This document shows positions 1-8,028 of a DNA stretch of 64,000 nucleotides, piece after piece. The DNA comes from Shewanella chilikensis (GTDB taxonomy: Bacteria > Pseudomonadota > Gammaproteobacteria > Enterobacterales > Shewanellaceae), in contig NZ_NIJM01000007.1 in NCBI RefSeq assembly GCF_002836945.1, positions 47,984 through 111,983 of the forward strand, in the 5' to 3' direction. The number at the start of each line of letters is the position of its first letter. The stretch's first letter is position 1. The notes beneath the pieces were generated by a model. It saw nothing but the letters and a program-made list of their open reading frames with translations, was not told where the DNA came from and did not search any database. The position numbers and the translations under genes were made by a program.

Positions 1-805
1 CGGTATTACGCAGCGGCACCACCCGGCAACGGCCGATATAAGCCGCCGCGCCGAAGGCTTCGGTATACACCACCCCATGGTAGGAAGGGTCCGGCTGATT
101 GAGTACTGTAAATCTGTGTTTATTGGCGACCCAGTCAAACTTGCCCGAATCGATGATCACCCCGCCCACTGTGGTGCCGTGACCACCGACATACTTGGTG
201 AGCGAGTGGACAACGATATCGGCGCCATGTTCGAAGGGGCGGCACAACACAGGGGTCGCCACTGTGTTATCCACCACCAAGGGCACACCATGTTTATGGG
301 CAATTTCTGCCAAACGTGCAATATCGACAATATTACCGGCGGGGTTGCCTATGGATTCACAAAACACCGCCTTGGTGCGTTCATCGATAAGCGACTCCAG
401 GGTATCGAAGTCATCAAACGACGCCATGCGCACCTCAACCCCCTGGCGCGGCAGAGTATGGGCGAACAGGTTATAGGTGCCGCCGTAGAGCTGGCTGCTG
501 CTGACTATGTTGTCGCCCACTTCCGTCAGCGCCTGCAGCGCATAGGTGATGGCCGCCATTCCCGAGGCCAGTGCCAGCGCGCCAATGCCGCCTTCGATGG
601 CCGCCATTCTGGCTTCGAGCACGGCGTTGGTGGGGTTCATGATGCGACTGTAAATATTGCCGGGCACCTTGAGGTCAAACAGATCGGCGCCGTGTTGGGT
701 ATCGTCGAAGGTATAGGACGTCGTCTGATAGATGGGCACCGCCGCCGACTTGGTGGTGGCTTCCGATTCATAACCATGGTGCAACGCCAGGGATTCCAGT
801 TTCAT
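1..805 (-). CDS. metY: O-acetylhomoserine sulfhydrylase, 3' end cut off by the window
   Basis: Reading the reverse strand from the ATG at 805 gives about 268 residues, open through the window edge. It begins [15 protein letters not shown] and carries the Cys/Met-metabolism PLP-enzyme signature: a PLP lysine in [10 protein letters not shown], the DNTVATP stretch and an N-terminal YSRIMNPT. This family makes homocysteine from O-acetylhomoserine and sulfide in the cytoplasm. An AAGGAG sequence sits just upstream of the ATG. Further upstream are tandem MetJ-type boxes (866-881) next to a -35-like TTGATT and a -10-like CATTAT 18 bases apart, so methionine repression is likely. A cystathionine gamma-synthase or methionine gamma-lyase is the alternative; the [17 protein letters not shown] segment fits the MetY branch better. 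The C-terminal third is missing. Confidence 0.85.
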   Translation of the reverse strand, partial: MKLESLALHHGYESEATTKSAAVPIYQTTSYTFDDTQHGADLFDLKVPGNIYSRIMNPTNAVLEARMAAIEGGIGALALASGMAAITYALQALTEVGDNIVSSSQLYGGTYNLFAHTLPRQGVEVRMASFDDFDTLESLIDERTKAVFCESIGNPAGNIVDIARLAEIAHKHGVPLVVDNTVATPVLCRPFEHGADIVVHSLTKYVGGHGTTVGGVIIDSGKFDWVANKHRFTVLNQPDPSYHGVVYTEAFGAAAYIGRCRVVPLRNT

Positions 806-865
806 CTCGCGCTCCTTGATGACAGATAATGCTGACTGAATGAGTGAGCAATCAAATTAACAGAC

Positions 866-881
866 AGACATCCAGATGTCC
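866..881 (-). promoter_or_regulatory. Tandem MetJ-type operator upstream of metY
   Basis: Two adjacent 8-mers, AGACATCC and AGATGTCC, match the MetJ half-site AGACGTCT at six or more and five or more positions and together form a symmetric site. They lie about 11 bases upstream of a plausible -35 (TTGATT, 850-855 on the minus strand). MetJ with S-adenosylmethionine represses methionine genes at such tandem boxes (established for gammaproteobacteria). Two more met-type genes in this window carry similar sites, which supports the call. Confidence 0.6.
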
Positions 882-912
882 AAACAAAAAGAAACCACCC
901 CTGAGGGTGGTT
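880..912 (-). terminator. Rho-independent terminator after dsbI
   Basis: An 8-bp perfect stem (AACCACCC at 893-900 with GGGTGGTT at 905-912, loop CTGA) is followed on the minus strand by a T-rich run (TTTCTTTTTG). It lies 25 bases after the dsbI stop codon and ends the arylsulfotransferase operon before the metY promoter. Confidence 0.8.
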
Positions 913-937
913 CTTGCCAGGCGCGATTAGCTGTCTT

Positions 938-1552
938 TTATGGCTTGGCCTTGAAGCTCGCCAGCCAACCCACTATCGCGCCGCCCAGACCGATGGCAAA
1001 CACTGAATAGGCTATGATGCAATAGTGCGCCATATTCATGCCAAACAGTGACCAGTCATCTTCACCACAGCCGCCGGTAGGCGCGAACTCAAATGGCAGC
1101 CACTTATCCAGCGGCAAGCCCAGAGGGAAGTGTGGCTCGGTGGAGCAGGCAGAGCCTGCCGCCGAACCCGCCTCGGCAAAGAAGTCCATCGACTCATTCA
1201 CTACCAGGTGCGCGGCGTCGTGGATATTCATCAGTTGAATCGACCAGGCCATTCCCTGGATCACGCCGTAGAGTGCCAGGGCAACCCCCAAGGCCTTGAG
1301 TAAATGATTCTTCGGATTGATCAAAATGATGGCACCGGCCAGCACTATGCAACATTGGCTGAAGCGTATGTAAACGCACAGTTCGCAGGGATCCATCTCC
1401 AGAAATACCTGAAAATAGCCCATGGCGGAAGCGAGCAAAAAAACCGCCGCGCCCAGCATTATGCTCCAGAGTATTCGCCCCTGTTGCCAGCGGGCCAGTG
1501 TGGGAACGGGAGCCTGGGTAAACTCCCGAAACAGCATACTCAATTTATTCAT
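938..1552 (-). CDS. dsbI: DsbI, inner-membrane disulfide oxidase (DsbB family)
   Basis: A 204-residue DsbB-family membrane protein that reoxidises the periplasmic DsbL and passes electrons to quinone. It has four hydrophobic segments, a CELC pair at about 56-59 in the first periplasmic loop, and a second Cys pair at about 136 and 162 in the long second loop, which is the arrangement of DsbB/DsbI. The start at 1552 is preferred to an upstream in-frame codon because AAGGAG (overlapping the dsbL stop) sits six bases before it and the longer form would overlap dsbL. It is the last gene of the operon, 10 bases after dsbL. In uropathogenic E. coli and Salmonella the DsbL/DsbI pair serves arylsulfate sulfotransferase, matching the neighbour assT here. 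Confidence 0.88.
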   Translation of the reverse strand: MNKLSMLFREFTQAPVPTLARWQQGRILWSIMLGAAVFLLASAMGYFQVFLEMDPCELCVYIRFSQCCIVLAGAIILINPKNHLLKALGVALALYGVIQGMAWSIQLMNIHDAAHLVVNESMDFFAEAGSAAGSACSTEPHFPLGLPLDKWLPFEFAPTGGCGEDDWSLFGMNMAHYCIIAYSVFAIGLGGAIVGWLASFKAKP

Positions 1553-1562
1553 CAGTAACTCC

Positions 1563-2177
1563 TTACTTGGCGGCCAGTTCAGCCACCAATTCATCGAGCA
1601 TCTGCATGCTGCGAATAGACTTGGTGTTGATCAAGTACTTGCCATTGACCACCAGTGCCGGGATCCCCTGGATCTTGGCGACGTCCACACCTCTGTCCCA
1701 TTTGCTCAAAAGTTGTTGCACCTCAGGGCTATTCTTGGCCGCATCAAAACCGGCGCGATCCAGGCCGGCAGCTTTGAGGCCAAAGTCGATGACTTCATCG
1801 GCAGAGGCAAAGCGGGCCTTGTCGTCATGATACTTCTTGTACAGTGCCATCTTGACTGTCTTTAAAGCCTGCTCGGATTGGGTTTGGGCATAAGCCAGCA
1901 CCAAGGCTTTTTCCATGCCGAATGGCGGCTTTGTGGTGATGTGATAATCATCGAAGGTCACTCCCTTGGGCAGATTTTTCACCATGCCGGGGATCACTGC
2001 CTTGTCGTACTTGTAGCAGAAGGGGCAGTTGACCGAATACACCTTCACCACTTGATTGGGGGCATCAAAGCTGGCGGCCCCCAGCAGTTGATAGTGTTCG
2101 CCTTCATTATATTTGGCGGCAGAAACAGAGCAGGACAATAACAGGGCACTCAGTGCCAACAGACTTTTCTTCATCAT
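1563..2177 (-). CDS. dsbL: DsbL, periplasmic thiol oxidase for AssT
   Basis: A 204-residue DsbA-like thioredoxin-fold protein. It has a Sec signal peptide of about 20 residues ending in SVSA, the active site CPFC at about 51-54 (a phenylalanine where DsbA has histidine, as in DsbL-type proteins), and a cis-proline loop reading GIPAL. It would oxidise thiols in exported proteins, with AssT encoded directly upstream as the expected client. The ATG at 2177 has GGAG eight bases upstream; a longer reading frame lacks that spacing and would bury the signal peptide. It lies 48 bases after assT and 10 bases before dsbI. Confidence 0.88.
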   Translation of the reverse strand: MMKKSLLALSALLLSCSVSAAKYNEGEHYQLLGAASFDAPNQVVKVYSVNCPFCYKYDKAVIPGMVKNLPKGVTFDDYHITTKPPFGMEKALVLAYAQTQSEQALKTVKMALYKKYHDDKARFASADEVIDFGLKAAGLDRAGFDAAKNSPEVQQLLSKWDRGVDVAKIQGIPALVVNGKYLINTKSIRSMQMLDELVAELAAK

Positions 2178-2225
2178 GATACGGACTCCAAACAGGCGGC
2201 AGCCCGGCTGCCGCCACAACAATAA

Positions 2226-3986
2226 TTAACGATTAAACATGCTTTCAGGGTGAACCACAGTAGAGCGATAGCCAGGCTCGTGTTTCATCAAAGTCTTAAC
2301 CTTGATTTCAACCTTGACCTCATTGCTCTTGGGATCCACTTCGGTGATCCAATGTTCGGGAGCCTTATCCCCTTCCAGCAGTCCGGCAGAAGCCGAGGCC
2401 ATAAACATGGTCTTGTGATCTGCTTGCCACTCTGTGATGGAGGTGATTGGGCTATACCACTCGTACCCCCGCTCTTTGCCGTACTCCCAGGTCTGCTGCA
2501 CTGTCATCTTGCCCATGTCGACCTTGTACTCGACGCCACGGGAATACTTCATGGTCGGCAGCGCAGGTTGTTCCAGACCGCGGCCATCGCCGTTGTCAAA
2601 CACTGTGACTGTGCCTCTATCCGGTACCGGCCAGGCGGTGTGCTGAGTCCAGGTCCAGTCAAAGTTGCCTTCGCAGCCCTTGGCGTCACACTTGAGTGCC
2701 CGACCTTTGGTATCAACGGGTTTCAGTACCTTGGCGGCAAGTTCTCCTTTCCAGCCTTCGGGGGTGCCGAGGATCCACTTGACCTTATTATCACGGCCAA
2801 CCTTAATCACTGCAGACTGGTGGCGTGAGCTGACAATAATGCTGTCATCGGCCGGGTCATAACCTATGGAGTTGATATGCAGCCAGTTGCGGCCGGTTCC
2901 GACCCCGGCAACATCGCCGTAGGGTTCGCTGGCCAGCTCTTCGGCGGTCTTGGTTTCACCGGCCTTGGAGACATCCACGTTCAGGCAAACCGCCCCCATA
3001 TCCAATGACTTGAGCACAGTGTCACGCATAGGGTCGAGTATCTTGTTGAAGTCCCAAACCTTAACAACATCACCGTTCTGATCCACTTCAATCACATGGT
3101 CGCGCACTGTGTCGACCTTGAGGCCATCCGGCGTGACATAATCACGCTTACCCACCCTCAGCAGCAGGTGACCATTGGGCATTTCGGTGATCTCATGAGA
3201 GAAACCGTTGAAGCCCCGCGGGAGTTCGCGCTTGAAGATAGGCTTGCCGATAAAGTCATACTTGGCGTAGTAAGGCACCTGGAACCCTTGATGCAATTCA
3301 AACATCAGCCCCTGACCAAAGATCAGCTTGCCATCACGGGTCTGCTTGAAGGACATGGAGCCGCCCGGACGGTCATAGATAACATCGCTGTTCAGATGCC
3401 AACGCACATCGCCGTTGGTATCTATGATGTTCTGGGTCGGGATCCAGTCCCAGTGGTCACGGATATTGGGTGGGATCACCTGACCATCAACCAGATAGAA
3501 TCTGTCTTCAAAACCTTTGGCGACTTTGACCGGCTCATACTCATACTGGGTGCGGGCATTGCCGTCGATATGCAGGTGAGGCAGTGCGCTGGTGCGGATC
3601 TTGTATTCCTCGGTCACTGACTTACCGGCCAGTTTGTAGCTGACCTCAACCCGGTTCAGATAATCGGGATAGAGGCCAAATACCGGAATACCGCTGTGGG
3701 TGTTGAGTTGAGTCAATCCCACAGGGTACTGAATATCAATCCCTTTCTTTCCCTTACCTTTTACTGTGACCTTGACGTCACTGATGGACTTGCCACCGAG
3801 ATCGATCACCGCCACCAAAGGGCTGAACTTGTAAGGATCCACATAGACATATCCCAACTGTCCCTGAGGTATGGCACTGGAACTGGTACCCGGCAGATCG
3901 CCGCCGGCAATCACCTGGGTTGAGAAACCCGTCAATGTCAGACTGGATGCCGCCAACATTAAATAACACAGTCTCTTCATTTTCAT
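2226..3986 (-). CDS. assT: Arylsulfate sulfotransferase
   Basis: A 586-residue periplasmic enzyme that moves a sulfo group from a phenolic sulfate ester to another phenol through a sulfohistidine, without PAPS. The expected active-site residues are visible at positions that track the E. coli enzyme with a near-constant offset: His264 (GFSHEITEMPNGH), His370 (NWLHINSIGYDP), Arg388-His389 (SSRHQSAV) and His449 (WTQHTAWP), the last being the likely sulfurylated residue. Cys433 and Cys438 (CDAKGC) are a close pair that DsbL could oxidise. A signal peptide covers about the first 27 residues. The ATG at 3986 follows GGAAGG by seven bases. It is 15 bases after a Tsx-like porin gene and forms one operon with dsbL and dsbI. 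Confidence 0.93.
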   Translation of the reverse strand: MKMKRLCYLMLAASSLTLTGFSTQVIAGGDLPGTSSSAIPQGQLGYVYVDPYKFSPLVAVIDLGGKSISDVKVTVKGKGKKGIDIQYPVGLTQLNTHSGIPVFGLYPDYLNRVEVSYKLAGKSVTEEYKIRTSALPHLHIDGNARTQYEYEPVKVAKGFEDRFYLVDGQVIPPNIRDHWDWIPTQNIIDTNGDVRWHLNSDVIYDRPGGSMSFKQTRDGKLIFGQGLMFELHQGFQVPYYAKYDFIGKPIFKRELPRGFNGFSHEITEMPNGHLLLRVGKRDYVTPDGLKVDTVRDHVIEVDQNGDVVKVWDFNKILDPMRDTVLKSLDMGAVCLNVDVSKAGETKTAEELASEPYGDVAGVGTGRNWLHINSIGYDPADDSIIVSSRHQSAVIKVGRDNKVKWILGTPEGWKGELAAKVLKPVDTKGRALKCDAKGCEGNFDWTWTQHTAWPVPDRGTVTVFDNGDGRGLEQPALPTMKYSRGVEYKVDMGKMTVQQTWEYGKERGYEWYSPITSITEWQADHKTMFMASASAGLLEGDKAPEHWITEVDPKSNEVKVEIKVKTLMKHEPGYRSTVVHPESMFNR

Positions 3987-4001
3987 CTTGTCACCTTCCA
4001 A

Positions 4002-4742
4002 TTAGAGTTGATATTGCAGGGAATAAAAAATAGCGTCGTGATATCCTTGTTTTCCTAAGTTATTTTCTGCATACCGATAACTCAGGATAAAACTCAGATT
4101 TTTGGTAAAAGACCAATTAACAGATAAAGCTCCATTAAAACCAAAATCCTTTCCATCACCAGATAACACCAAATAATCATCTTCGCGATTAAAAAAGTGC
4201 TCTTGCCACCAGGTTAATTTAAAGTCTTGCTTAAATAGATTTAGCTTATGGCTTGCCAGAAAATAAACATAGCCACCGTTGAAACCACCTTCAAAGTCGG
4301 CATCAAAGCTTTTATAAGTGGCATCGACAAAATGTCCGGCCAGAGCAACTTGTAGATAGGTGTCGCCATAACTCTTGTCCCAGCTCAGTCCCAACATGGT
4401 GTTGGTTTCGCCCCAACTGGGTTTACTCTTATCAAACACTTGGCCGTAGAGGTTCCAATCTGTTTCCCCTAAGTTAATCTGACCTATCACATTGATCTCT
4501 GTGCCGTAGTAAGCTCCATCGTCCGGATCTTCCCACTTTACATGGCCATAAATATCACCATACTCGTTGCCAACGGCACCTTTCAGAGTGATAAAAGGAT
4601 TATTGTCTTTGGCCTCGCCAAAATAATCCGATGCTTTGGATTGCCAATCCATCATCCCGGCTTCGACCGCCAACATAGCCGCCTGACAGTTGCCACCAAG
4701 ACAGACAGAAATAATTAATGGGCATAACAATTTATTGTTCAT
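4002..4742 (-). CDS. Tsx/OmpK-family outer-membrane channel
   Basis: A 246-residue outer-membrane protein of the nucleoside-specific channel (Tsx/OmpK) family. It has a signal peptide ending about CQAA, many alternating aromatic beta-strands and a C-terminal strand ending in YSLQYQL. The ATG at 4742 has AAGGAAGG upstream; an in-frame TTG two codons earlier is less likely. It is the first gene of the assT operon, 15 bases before assT, so the likely role is admitting aryl sulfates or releasing products (inference). A CRP-like site lies about 56 bases upstream, and the region is AT-rich compared with its neighbours. Confidence 0.75.
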   Translation of the reverse strand: MNNKLLCPLIISVCLGGNCQAAMLAVEAGMMDWQSKASDYFGEAKDNNPFITLKGAVGNEYGDIYGHVKWEDPDDGAYYGTEINVIGQINLGETDWNLYGQVFDKSKPSWGETNTMLGLSWDKSYGDTYLQVALAGHFVDATYKSFDADFEGGFNGGYVYFLASHKLNLFKQDFKLTWWQEHFFNREDDYLVLSGDGKDFGFNGALSVNWSFTKNLSFILSYRYAENNLGKQGYHDAIFYSLQYQL

Positions 4743-4797
4743 ATTCAATCCTTCCTTCCCGACTCAAGTTAATTATTTACAGAAGCAGAAATGAATA

Positions 4798-4813
4798 GGT
4801 GAACTGAATCACA
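4798..4813 (-). promoter_or_regulatory. CRP-like site upstream of the porin-assT operon
   Basis: GGTGA-ACTGAA-TCACA matches the CRP half-sites TGTGA-N6-TCACA at nine of ten conserved bases. Its centre lies about 38 bases before a plausible start of transcription next to a TAAATAAT -10-like element on the minus strand, which suits an activating position (inference). It suggests carbon-source control of the operon. Confidence 0.45.
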
Positions 4814-4858
4814 TGAAAATGTGTATTTTATTTTTTTGTTAAAGGATTTAATAAGGAT

Positions 4859-4888
4859 CATCAAAAAATAAAATTTTATTTTTTGATG
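4859..4888. promoter_or_regulatory. 30-bp perfect palindrome, probable operator
   Basis: The 15 bases at 4859-4873 (beginning CATCAAAAAATAAAA) are followed directly by their exact reverse complement (4874-4888), with no spacer. It sits between two divergent promoters, porin-assT to the left and the TetR-type regulator 86 bases to the right, so an operator for that regulator is the simplest reading. A terminator is unlikely because both flanking genes point away from it. Regulator binding is inference. Confidence 0.5.
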
Positions 4889-4973
4889 AGCGGGATCACA
4901 AAGAGCCAATTAACACACAAAAACTTTTATTCTCCAACTTATAATAAACCAACACTTTCTTGAGTATTGTAAA

Positions 4974-5684
4974 ATGGATAAGCCCGAGCATAACCGTATA
5001 CGGGAAGCTATTTTGGATTTGGCAGAGTCTGTTATTGCCAAAGAAGGATTATTGTCACTAAAAGTATCAGACATCACCAAGGGATTGGGCATATCCACAA
5101 CTCTGTTCTACAGCATCTTCAAGACCAAGGAAGATATTCTGGTAGCTCTCACCTGTCGCGCCTTTGACCAGGTACTTGGGCTTCGCTGGTGGCTCAATCT
5201 GGAGGATTACTCAGGATTGGAGAAATTTATCGCCTATATTCTCAATGAGATCCAATTTACCGAGACCTACTGCCTGCGCAGCTCCATCTCCACCATCTCC
5301 TGCAACAGGTTGATCTTCAACAAGGCCAGTGCCACTTATCTTCGTAACCTGAATCGACTGGCCATGGATTATTGGGAAACTCCGCTCCAACTTCTGGCTC
5401 AAGCAAAAGAACAGCAGGAGATCTTGGCCAGTGATGTGCAGATCCAGCAGTTTTGCCATCTGTTATGCACCTATCTGAGAGGCCGAGAGTTAGTGGGAAA
5501 CACCTACGCCGGTAAAGAATACAGCCAGGATGTCAGGTTTGATAATGCTCGGCTGCTCACTCAACTACTTAAAGAGTTGTGCCCTGGCAAAAGGCTAAAT
5601 CCCCAAACCCTTGCCAGGGCGCAGCAGTTGCGTCGCGAATTACCCCAGCACAGAGCTCAACGCCAACAGCAGCTGAACACTTGA
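4974..5684 (+). CDS. TetR-family transcriptional regulator
   Basis: A 236-residue protein with an N-terminal TetR helix-turn-helix at about residues 8-55 (REAILDLAESVIAKEG, then ISTTLFYSIFKTKEDIL) followed by a helical ligand-binding region with no family I can name. It is divergent from the porin-assT-dsbL-dsbI operon and the 30-bp palindrome lies in the shared promoter region, so it probably controls that operon in response to an aromatic or sulfated compound (inference). The ATG at 4974 is the first start of the frame. No strong ribosome-binding site is seen, so weak translation is possible. Confidence 0.8.
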   Translation: MDKPEHNRIREAILDLAESVIAKEGLLSLKVSDITKGLGISTTLFYSIFKTKEDILVALTCRAFDQVLGLRWWLNLEDYSGLEKFIAYILNEIQFTETYCLRSSISTISCNRLIFNKASATYLRNLNRLAMDYWETPLQLLAQAKEQQEILASDVQIQQFCHLLCTYLRGRELVGNTYAGKEYSQDVRFDNARLLTQLLKELCPGKRLNPQTLARAQQLRRELPQHRAQRQQQLNT

Positions 5685-5762
5685 GCTAAACCAAAGTTCT
5701 TCGGTAATAGCATCGCAACCGAGATTTAAGCCGCACAGTGCACAAAATCAACATAGAAGTAA

Positions 5763-5810
5763 AAACATCTAGACGTCTAAATTGACAGGCGACTGGCTAT
5801 CCCCTATTCT
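5763..5810 (+). promoter_or_regulatory. MetJ boxes and sigma-70 promoter of the metT-like gene
   Basis: A perfect MetJ half-site AGACGTCT (5771-5778) follows AAACATCT (6 of 8, 5763-5770); a weaker in-register 8-mer lies at 5755-5762. Three bases downstream is a consensus -35 TTGACA (5782-5787), then exactly 17 bases to TATTCT (5805-5810). A repressor on the boxes would block the -35 element. The transcript would carry a leader of about 100 bases before the TTG start at 5917. Confidence 0.75.
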
Positions 5811-5916
5811 TTCGCCTAATTTGTCAGGAGATGATGCCGTTAAGACAATGCAATTCAGCGAGTTTGGCTGCTGCGGAGGGAATCCCCGGCCGAACGTGAT
5901 TTACAGAGAGTAGATT

Positions 5917-7254
5917 TTGACCCAGAACAACACTTCTCCAGCCGTTAAAGCTCCGGCCTCATTTGTGGCGCTGCTGCCACTATTTCTGTTTCTGGCGCTG
6001 TTTATCGGTGCCGGGGTCTATTTCCAAAGCCAAGGGGTAGATTTTGCCTTTTATCAGTTGCCAAGTCCGATAGCGATATTACCGGCAATTGTACTGGCCA
6101 TTTTACTGTCCAAACAAAAGCTCAACCAGACCATGAATACCTTTATGGCGGGGATAGGCCACAACAACATCATCGCCATGTGCCTCATCTACCTGCTGGC
6201 AGGTGCTTTTGCCGCAGTGGCCAGTGCCACTGGCGGGGTTGATGCCACAGTTGCCCTGGGGCTTAAGCTGATCCCGGCTAATCTGTTGTTGCCCGGCTTT
6301 TTCATTATCGCCGCCTTTATCGCCACCGCCATGGGCACCTCCATGGGCACGATCGCCGCCGTGGCTCCTATCGCCCTTGGGGTTGCCGATCAGGCAGGGA
6401 TTGAGCTGCCACTGATGGCCGGCTCTGTAATGTCCGGCGCCCTGTTTGGTGACAACCTGTCTATTATCTCGGATACCACTATTGCCGCCACCCGCACCCA
6501 GGGCTGCGAAATGAGAGACAAGTTCCGCGAAAACCTGATCTTTGCCATTCCGGCAGCCATTGTGACCCTGCTGCTGTTCGGTTTCCTCTCTTCCGGTCAA
6601 GCCGAACTGCCTCCGCAGGAGGTCGACTTTGTTAAGGTGTTGCCTTACTTGAGTATTCTGGTGCTGGCCGTCGCCGGGTTAAACGTATTTGTGGTACTGG
6701 CCATAGGTATTTTGCTGGCCGGAACCACGGGGTTTCTCACTCAGGACTATTCGTTGCTGACCTTCGGCCAAGACATCTATAAAGGCTTTGGCAATATGCA
6801 GGAGATCTTTATCCTCTCCATGCTGGTTGGTGGTTTGGCGGCCCTGATGCAGCAGCAAGGTGGTCTGAGTTTTGTCAGCCAACAGATTGAGAAACTGATT
6901 GCCCGTTTCTCCCGCGCCAAAGGCCAAGCCTCATGCCGCGCCGCCGAACTGGGTATGGCCGGAATTGTCGCCTTGACCAACTCCTGCGTGGCCAACAATA
7001 CCGTCTCTATTGTGGTCAGTGGTGATATCGCCAAAGACCTGGCCGCCAAACATGGGGTGGCCCCCAAACGCGCCGCCAGTGTTCTGGATATTTTCGCCTG
7101 TATTATTCAAGGGCTTATTCCTTACGGTGCCCAGGCCTTGCTGATAGCTTCCCACTTCAAGATCTCGCCCCTGGAAGCGGTTGCCAATACCTGGTACTGC
7201 ATGATCCTGGCCTTGGTCGCCGTGGTGATTGTGATACTGCGCCCCCGCAGTTAA
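5917..7254 (+). CDS. metT: NhaC-family transporter, probable methionine importer MetT
   Basis: A 445-residue integral membrane protein with about 11-12 hydrophobic segments and NhaC-superfamily features (TAMGTSMGTIAAVAPIALG, SGALFGDNLSIISDTTIAATRTQG). Family members are annotated as Na+/H+ antiporters, but a branch controlled by MetJ or SAM riboswitches has been proposed as methionine transporters (MetT). The perfect MetJ box over this promoter points to that branch. The TTG at 5917 is the only usual start after the in-frame stop at 5911. Transport of methionine is inference from regulation; an antiporter role cannot be excluded. A strong terminator follows. Confidence 0.75.
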   Translation: MTQNNTSPAVKAPASFVALLPLFLFLALFIGAGVYFQSQGVDFAFYQLPSPIAILPAIVLAILLSKQKLNQTMNTFMAGIGHNNIIAMCLIYLLAGAFAAVASATGGVDATVALGLKLIPANLLLPGFFIIAAFIATAMGTSMGTIAAVAPIALGVADQAGIELPLMAGSVMSGALFGDNLSIISDTTIAATRTQGCEMRDKFRENLIFAIPAAIVTLLLFGFLSSGQAELPPQEVDFVKVLPYLSILVLAVAGLNVFVVLAIGILLAGTTGFLTQDYSLLTFGQDIYKGFGNMQEIFILSMLVGGLAALMQQQGGLSFVSQQIEKLIARFSRAKGQASCRAAELGMAGIVALTNSCVANNTVSIVVSGDIAKDLAAKHGVAPKRAASVLDIFACIIQGLIPYGAQALLIASHFKISPLEAVANTWYCMILALVAVVIVILRPRS

Positions 7255-7274
7255 ACTAATAAATGCAAAAACCA

Positions 7275-7299
7275 AACCGGTCCCTGCGACCGGTTTTTT
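7275..7299 (+). terminator. Terminator after metT
   Basis: An 8-bp perfect stem AACCGGTC / GACCGGTT with loop CCTGC is followed directly by a T run. It lies about 20 bases after the stop codon of the transporter. Confidence 0.85.
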
Positions 7300-7353
7300 G
7301 TCGCTGCCGTTTGGCAAGCATTATTGAATACTGATGTTCAAACGAGCCACTGC

Positions 7354-8028
7354 ATGCCCCCTTACGAGCAATATCACAAACAAGATCCGCAGCGCCTGGC
7401 ATTTATGATGTCTCTGGTGGGCGTCAGTATAGCGGCACTGGGTATGGCCTCCTCCTTTTGGGCCGCTTATGACAGTGTGGGCAGCGCTATTTTCAGCATG
7501 CGTATGGACAGACTGGGTGATTACTTGAGCTCGCCGCTGGCCTATGTCTACAACATCTCGCTGCTGCTGGGCGGTGCCTGCTTCATCTTGGCCATGGGTG
7601 GCCTCTGGTGGCAAAAACACAGCGCGGCGGCCGGCTTGTTGTCAAGGTCTGGGATAGCGGTTGGCTTAGGGATAACAGCGCTTGGTGTGTTTCCCTACAA
7701 TGAACTCTTTGCTCACCAGTTGGCGGCCATCTTCTTCATTACCAATACCTTGGTGATGTTTACTCTTTGCTGCTACTGCTTTGTTTCTCATCGAGCACTG
7801 TGTAACCTGCCGCTGTGCCTGTTTAGCCTTCTGGGAATAGTATCTGGTATTGGCCTATTATCTCAGCTGCAATGGCCATCAATGAATTATGCCTTTTGCC
7901 CGGCGCAAACCCTCTGCCTTTCGGTATGGTTTATGTGGCTGCACTCCATTGCCACTGTATTTGCCGGCCTCAGCCTATCAGCCACGGTTTATCGACTGTG
8001 GCACTGGTCGCAGCCGCTCAACGATTGA
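7354..8028 (+). CDS. DUF998-like integral membrane protein
   Basis: About 224 residues with six hydrophobic segments, resembling the DUF998 family of unknown function (SPLAYVYNISLLLGG and PYNELFAHQLAAIFF stretches). The ATG at 7354 is chosen; an in-frame TTG at 7324 has no better ribosome-binding site. Its TGA overlaps the ATG of the following rluF gene, so the two are translationally coupled. Nothing in the sequence tells its substrate or role. DUF998 assignment is from overall pattern and is only moderately sure. Confidence 0.6.
   Translation: MPPYEQYHKQDPQRLAFMMSLVGVSIAALGMASSFWAAYDSVGSAIFSMRMDRLGDYLSSPLAYVYNISLLLGGACFILAMGGLWWQKHSAAAGLLSRSGIAVGLGITALGVFPYNELFAHQLAAIFFITNTLVMFTLCCYCFVSHRALCNLPLCLFSLLGIVSGIGLLSQLQWPSMNYAFCPAQTLCLSVWFMWLHSIATVFAGLSLSATVYRLWHWSQPLND

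Noticed and set aside
77..829. 250-codon plus-strand frame at the left edge
   Set aside because: It is the antisense shadow of metY, whose minus-strand reading matches the PLP-enzyme family over its whole length.
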